Source of the DNA: Thuidium tamariscinum
Lineage: Eukaryota; Streptophyta; Bryopsida; Hypnales; Thuidiaceae
Length of the DNA: 64,000 nucleotides
NCBI GenBank assembly: GCA_947034885.2
Contig: OX344752.2
Coordinates: 1,426,001 to 1,490,000 of the forward strand
Direction: 5' to 3'
Below are positions 59,117 through 64,000 of the stretch, piece by piece. The notes beneath the pieces were generated by a model. The model did no database searches. It worked only from the letters and a program-made list of their open reading frames with translations, and was not told where the DNA came from. The position numbers and the translations under genes are program-made. The number at the start of each line of letters is the position of its first letter. Position 1 is the stretch's first letter.

Positions 59117-62100
59117 CTATGGAAATCCCAGTGGCAACTTGGTAATCAGGGCTTGACCCTGAGGCAATTCATAGCCTATGTTCAGCTCATTCATCAAAGC
59201 TTGAATATGTACAAGCATATCACTTCGCCGTTGTGTCCTCTCTCCTGCATCCTGCATTTTCCAAGAACATAAATATGCGATGCAAAATTCCAACCCAAGG
59301 AAAGAGCTGAAATAATATACTTTCTATAATGCAAATTAGAACTCAACATCATGAACCACAATCCTGAGTAGAGTTAGACTGTTTAAAGAATTATCTGACA
59401 GCATCACAAAGAGAATCTTTGCAAAGGTTAATGTTTCATAATGATCACTTCGACTAAAAGAAGACGCCCTTAAATATGTGAGGATTCCCGTAATGATGCT
59501 ATTAAAAGTCCTTGAAACAGTTTCATTCTAACAAAACTTTGTTTCTAGGCAAATGTTACAAGTGGTAATTTTCAATAATTGGAAAATTTTCTTCATTTGG
59601 GCTGATTTTTTTACAATTGTGCAAAATGTAAATCTAAAGCAGTACCAAATAAAAGGAAAAAACACTTGCTCATCTCGTTTTTGGAAATCCCCAAACTGCA
59701 AATTTAATTGAAATGTGTGAATTACTAAAAAAACCTTATTGGTGAAGACTAACCTGGAAATTGATGTGATGTTGAATTGTCATCACTAATCTGAGTCGGT
59801 TGGTGTTTTCAATGTCCTTCACTATTAGACGCCACCGCGGATACCAGATTTGGGGAAGTCCGACAACATATTTGTCGATTCGGCTCCTGAGAATCGACAA
59901 CTTCTCAAGCGAAGTATGAGCTAGAATTTGACACTCAATAGCATCCCACTGGTCTGGACTCCGATGAATATTTGAAATGGGCTTGTCGATCAGTACAAAA
60001 TTGGGATACGTAATAAGCTCACCAGAATTACTGCACATGCACAGGTCCGTCATAATCCCTTTCTCTCGTGAAAATTGCAGGGAGATTGAGAGCCATGAAC
60101 AGTGAATAGAATATCCAAACAGTACTGTGGGTATTCTATAACATATGTAATTAAACACCTGATCAATCAAAGGAAATTTAAAAAAAAAAATAGAAGCTTA
60201 GTTTTTTATTTCAGCGAGTGCGCTTAAGAAGAAGGAAATGTCATACAAGTTCAAAGACGAGTAAGGCAAGCAGTGACATGAAACATACTTGAGAAACATT
60301 GTGGACATGATTTTCATTTCCTGCCACCATCGTTCAGTTCATTTCCAACAAGTCAGTTAATTATAGTTACATCCCATACTTGGAAAGGAAAGAACAGTAT
60401 ATGGACCAGTAGAGGACAATAAAATATTGCACTAAGATGGAGAAAATTGCGCACCTCGACCATCAAGGGCACTCCCTCGACAGAAACTCGGTCGCCAACG
60501 TCAAAAGGGTGCACGATAAACAAGAAAAGAATGGATTCAAAGGTATTGCGAAATAAGTTGCCGAAAATGCTAACAGCTGGAGATAGCAGCATGGTAGTGC
60601 ACACCAACAAAGCTTTATTGTTGAAGCTCATAATGAGAAAGCTTATAGCAAGGATTACAGCAATCAAAACCTGCACCAAACCAAAGGATTCGAATTCAAA
60701 CCCTTGATCTCTGCCTATTTCAACCATAATACCTCGATGTCTCAGCCCAAGTTGCTACCAAGAGCCTGCCTGTTACACAGTTCTTAAGAGATCAACACCT
60801 AACTGTACTAGTGGCCAAAAGTTCCCGCTTCCATATCTATACGAGCTGGATTGAATTGCTTAGAAATCGTCAAGGGAGTAGCAAAAGCAAGACCAAAATA
60901 TACCTATAGCGAGAAGGAAAGATGCCAGGATACACATTTTAATGGTAAACAAAGTGCTGGAAGTTACTGTAATTGGCTATGAGCTTCCAAAAGTGAAATT
61001 CCTAGTTTTAGTTCAAACATCAAGAGCTCAAGAGATTCTCATACCCCATCGAGGAGCAGGTTGATCTGGTATATCACAGTGCGGTTGTCATTCAAGGTAA
61101 GTGACAAAGACTTCCGCTCCTTATAGACGTCCAGCACCCATTTGAGTAGCCCCTGTTTCGTAATGGTTCCATCCACAGTCACTTCAAAGATCGAGAATGC
61201 TTGCGTTGCTTTGTTTGAGGGAAAGAGTTTCATGAAATTCTTGAGCCGCAATTCCTGTTGGCCTGGCTCCGCAACGTTCTTGAAAATCTGAGCATGCCAA
61301 ATCACCCGGCTTGAGAAAGGAAAGAAACGTCCCCTCAGCCCTGTGGATCAACAACTGTTCATTACTACTGATTAGGTCACCCCAGTACTCATAGTGTGGG
61401 AAAGTCGCAACATCTGCAACTCTAGTTCCGTCAGTATTCCTGCTTTAAGAATAACCGATAAGATGAATCATATTATGTAAATTACAATTCAGATGGAACC
61501 AAATTCATATCACCAGAATCAGTGAAGAACAGTGCGTTTGTCGGTCAAAAATGAGTTTCTTTTGAAGTAAACGAAGTACCCATATGACTTACTCAAAACT
61601 GCTAAAAGCATGAGTCCCAATTCGGAGATTTCTAAGGTAAATGCATTTCAGGGGGGAGAGACAGCTAACATATTTAGCAGCAGCTGTGGCCATGGGGATG
61701 CTATCAATTTCCCAGTCCGGTTCAAACAAAGATGCCTTGGAGTACATGTGCAAGTTGCGAGTGCGCACCACCTTCATCAACCTCATCAACGTCCACGCTG
61801 ACACTGACTGAGCCAATCCCCAACCACATGAACGGTGGTTACATCTCGTTTCATAGCTACAAACCTTTTGATGCGATCATAAAAATGCAGCTTCAATTTC
61901 TGCAAACGCTCTTCAACCATTCAAAATACAGGAGAATTTTCATGCAGACAATCTATCTAGACAAGCCTAAACCCTAAAACCCTGAAAACCCTACATATTG
62001 CAACCAGATATTACTTGCAATGAATTTTTACCATCAATTCATCCTTTACATGCCCTACACCTATCCAGCACTGGAATGATTACCAACCAGCGCTTGGCAA

Positions 62101-63919
62101 CCAACCAATTGAAGCTAGAAATTTACGCAAACATGCTTTAGCCACAGAAAATACAGGAAATTCTCCTGAAGACAATCTATGCAAACCTAAACCATAAAAC
62201 TATAAGCCCTGTACGTAGACTGAATTTTACAACCAATGCATCCTTTACATGTCCACCTATCCATCACTGGAAGATTGACAACTAGGGCTTGGCAACCAAC
62301 CAATTGAAGCTAGAAAAGAAGCAATGCAATACTCACATCTTTGGTTAGAACTTGGATCTTGTCCTGAGCCAGCGTTGTTTGTTGCTCGTGCCCCGCTTCA
62401 TCTTCTAACTCGCCTTCTTCCATCTCGATGTCCGGCTCCACAAAAGGCGGCGGCCTCTCAGCTGGAATGAGCACTGGATTGACAACAGGAACGGTTACAA
62501 CAACAGGCACCACCACAGGAGCAACTGCAGGAGGTTCAGGAGCTGGTGCATCACCACGGGTTTCAGCAGCAGCAACAGACTCTGCTAGAGGAGTTACCGA
62601 GGCCAGCACCACGGGGTCCACCAGTGGTGGCGGAGCTTGCTCTTGGAGAACACCCACCAGCTGCTTAAGCTTAGCTTGCGTGTTTTCCTCCTCAGTCTGA
62701 ATGAGTGTTTTTCCTTGTGCTTGGGGATTTGTTTCCAGTTCAATGTCCACTAGTGCTCCCTGTGTTGGTGCTTTCTCCGCCACAATCAGTCCATCTGAAT
62801 ACACGCGAAGGTTAGGTCACAACTTATATACAAGGCATTCTTGAAATATTAGTATTATGGTTTCTTGATAAGAGCTAGGCTGTCTTGGGTGGGTGCACTA
62901 AGGTTTGCGGGGGTTGTGATTGGACATGGGAATTGCCTGGGAGGCCTACACAACTCCAATGCATGGGGCAGTATCTGCATTGAGTAGTCTGCTCTCCCTT
63001 ACCCAAAGTGATCTCTCGATTTAATGATCTCCCCATGAAAGCACACTACCACATACGATAAAGTGATGCTAACAGTATCCTAACTTCGTGGGTGAGTGTG
63101 ACATACCATCTTCAGGCTCCAGAAGTAATGCAGCTGGTGAAGGTGAGGATTCCACAACAACGTGAGCAGGGGTTTGTTCCTTCACCATCTCCTGCACGGA
63201 TTTACCAACACAAACACATAAAATTTTTACCAACCTAATAATTAATAGGAGCTACTTAATTGGCAATTATGAGTATCCCTATCTTATGATGAATCACTCA
63301 CTCATATCATAATGTACGCATGCAGTATCCTAATGACTCACTCTTTAGTGCGTTGGTAACCTTGAAAACTCGCCAACAAGATTATACACAAATTCAACCA
63401 GACTCAAAATTAATCGGAACTAAGTAGCAATTGCAAGTCTCTCTTACTCACCGGAAATGTGACCTTCATCTGTGAACCTCTTTCACCCTGAGCATCGCCA
63501 GCAGCCTGTTTCAAACTTGATTCTCTCTCAAGAATCCCGGACAGTATATCCGCGCCGCCCTTCAAGTTGGCAGGCACTCCCACAGCAGAAGCATCCCCTT
63601 TCGGAGACTGAGTTCGGAAACGAGGCGAGCGTGGAGGAGAGCCTGAGCTTGAGCTTGCGCTTGTTGTCAGTGCAAATGGGAAGATCGACGGGACTATGGA
63701 AAGCCAAGAAGTGAGCACAATACTGTCGTCGTCGTCGTCGTCGTCGTCTTTGTATTTGGCCCAAGCTGGTGTGCGTGGCTCCAATCGCTTGTCTTTTCTT
63801 GGATGGAACTTGGAGAGGATGGGGGAGTATTGACGTTCAATGCGACCCTGTTTTTTTGCGTCCCGAGCTGTCACTTTCTTCTGGGAGGGAGCCACTCTGA
63901 GCTGTCTCATAGCAGGCAA
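59117..63919 (-). CDS. MscS-like mechanosensitive channel (MSL10-type) apparently lacking the N-terminal membrane helices
   Basis: Nine exons in coding order: 63919-63452, 63191-63107, 62794-62337, 61807-61670, 61287-61045, 60670-60455, 60320-60289, 60030-59754 and 59251-59117. All junctions keep phase, giving 683 aa. Residues 1-337 are polar: eight Asp at 58-65, Ser/Pro-rich, then a long Pro/Val/Glu-rich stretch. SVSAWTLMRLM (338-348) begins the loop typical of MSL10-class channels. Then come IFKNVAEPG, LSLTLNDNRT, a TM helix at about 465-480, the pore helix and the signature FGNLFRNTFESILFLFIVHP with FDVGD (about 500-523), and the beta domain (LITYPNFVL, YPRWRLIVKD). Family members normally have six TM helices; the four upstream ones would lie between 337 and 338, and the intron there (62336-61808) does not encode them. 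If expressed it should sense membrane tension or regulate other MSL subunits. Confidence 0.82.
61490..61620. repeat. Intronic relative of the MITE at 12818-13044
   Basis: Blocks CAGAATCAGTGAAGAA and ATATGACTTACTCAAAACTG match the interior of the short TTAA-family element in the FMN-binding gene intron. No terminal repeats remain. Confidence 0.45.
61923..62318. repeat. Tandem duplication inside the MSL intron
   Basis: Two units (about 61923-62121 and 62147-62318) share AAAATACAGG, CCTAAACC, TGCATCCTTTACATG-type and GGCAACCAACCAATTGAAGC blocks, at roughly 75-80 percent identity. The duplication fills most of the intron that lies exactly where exons for TM1-TM4 would be expected. Confidence 0.75.
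63720..63748. repeat. GTC/GAC trinucleotide tract in exon 1 of the MSL gene
   Basis: A CGT-repeat tract on the plus strand gives GAC codons on the minus strand, encoding the run of eight Asp at 58-65. Such tracts vary in length between individuals. Here it directly precedes SIVLTSW. Confidence 0.85.
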
Positions 63920-64000
63920 TTTGTTAGCACAAGTTAGTTAGTTTTTAATTTCGTAGCTCCATTTTGAAGGCGGGAATAAGCTACGGAGATTAGACTGCAC

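Noticed and set aside
62428-62700. Gly/Thr/Ala-rich plus-strand ORF
   Set aside because: Antisense of the Pro/Val-rich MSL exon 3.
1-64000. LTR retroelements
   Set aside because: I looked for long direct repeats with TG...CA ends and for polymerase-like motifs and saw none that I could support.
1-64000. tRNA or rRNA genes
   Set aside because: No A/B-box plus cloverleaf arrangement or rRNA core sequence noticed by eye; a covariance-model scan would be decisive.

Overview
This is a window of nuclear plant DNA. GC-richer, intron-bearing genes sit as islands in very AT-rich, repeat-filled DNA. The gene content fits a land plant: a plastid-type FMN-binding/DUF2470 protein, a pectin methylesterase and an MSL10-class MscS-like channel. 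A complete animal-style inward-rectifier K+ channel (Kir) gene is not a gene I know from flowering plants, so I favour a non-seed plant such as a bryophyte. That placement is an inference, and I cannot name the species.

Layout. 1-9.9 kb: no gene seen; DNA-transposon derivatives (Stowaway-like, CACTA-like), a tandem array and foldbacks. 10.19-14.20 kb (-): ten-exon FMN-binding split-barrel protein. 14.6-19 kb: nested small DNA transposons. 19.0-22.5 kb (+): Kir channel with a long GC-rich leader. 22.5-25.7 kb: probable leucine-rich-repeat (LRR) relic, homologous to 50.8-52.7 kb. 25.7-29.9 kb: repeats. 30.07-34.50 kb (+): decayed pectinesterase copy broken by DNA transposons. 34.8-46.3 kb: TTAA-flanked elements, CACTA-like elements, a 1-kb palindrome and a tandem duplication. 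46.5-52.7 kb: GC-richer LRR-like relics around an AT-rich zinc-ribbon ORF. 53.37-55.54 kb (+): apparently intact pectin methylesterase. 57.9 kb: small TIR element. 59.1-63.9 kb (-): MscS-like channel whose N-terminal membrane helices I cannot find.

The four intact genes do not form a pathway. Two encode channels (Kir, MSL), one a cell-wall enzyme and one a probable plastid protein. The main story is repeat history. At least four CACTA-like elements carry exact 3-bp target duplications. A family of TTAA-flanked elements with termini starting CCCCTAAAGGACC looks piggyBac-like. A dead pectinesterase duplicate has a TA-flanked MITE and a CACTA-like element in its exons, so events can be ordered. 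Exon models come from reading splice signals and phases by eye; I saw no tRNA, rRNA, CRISPR array or LTR retroelement.
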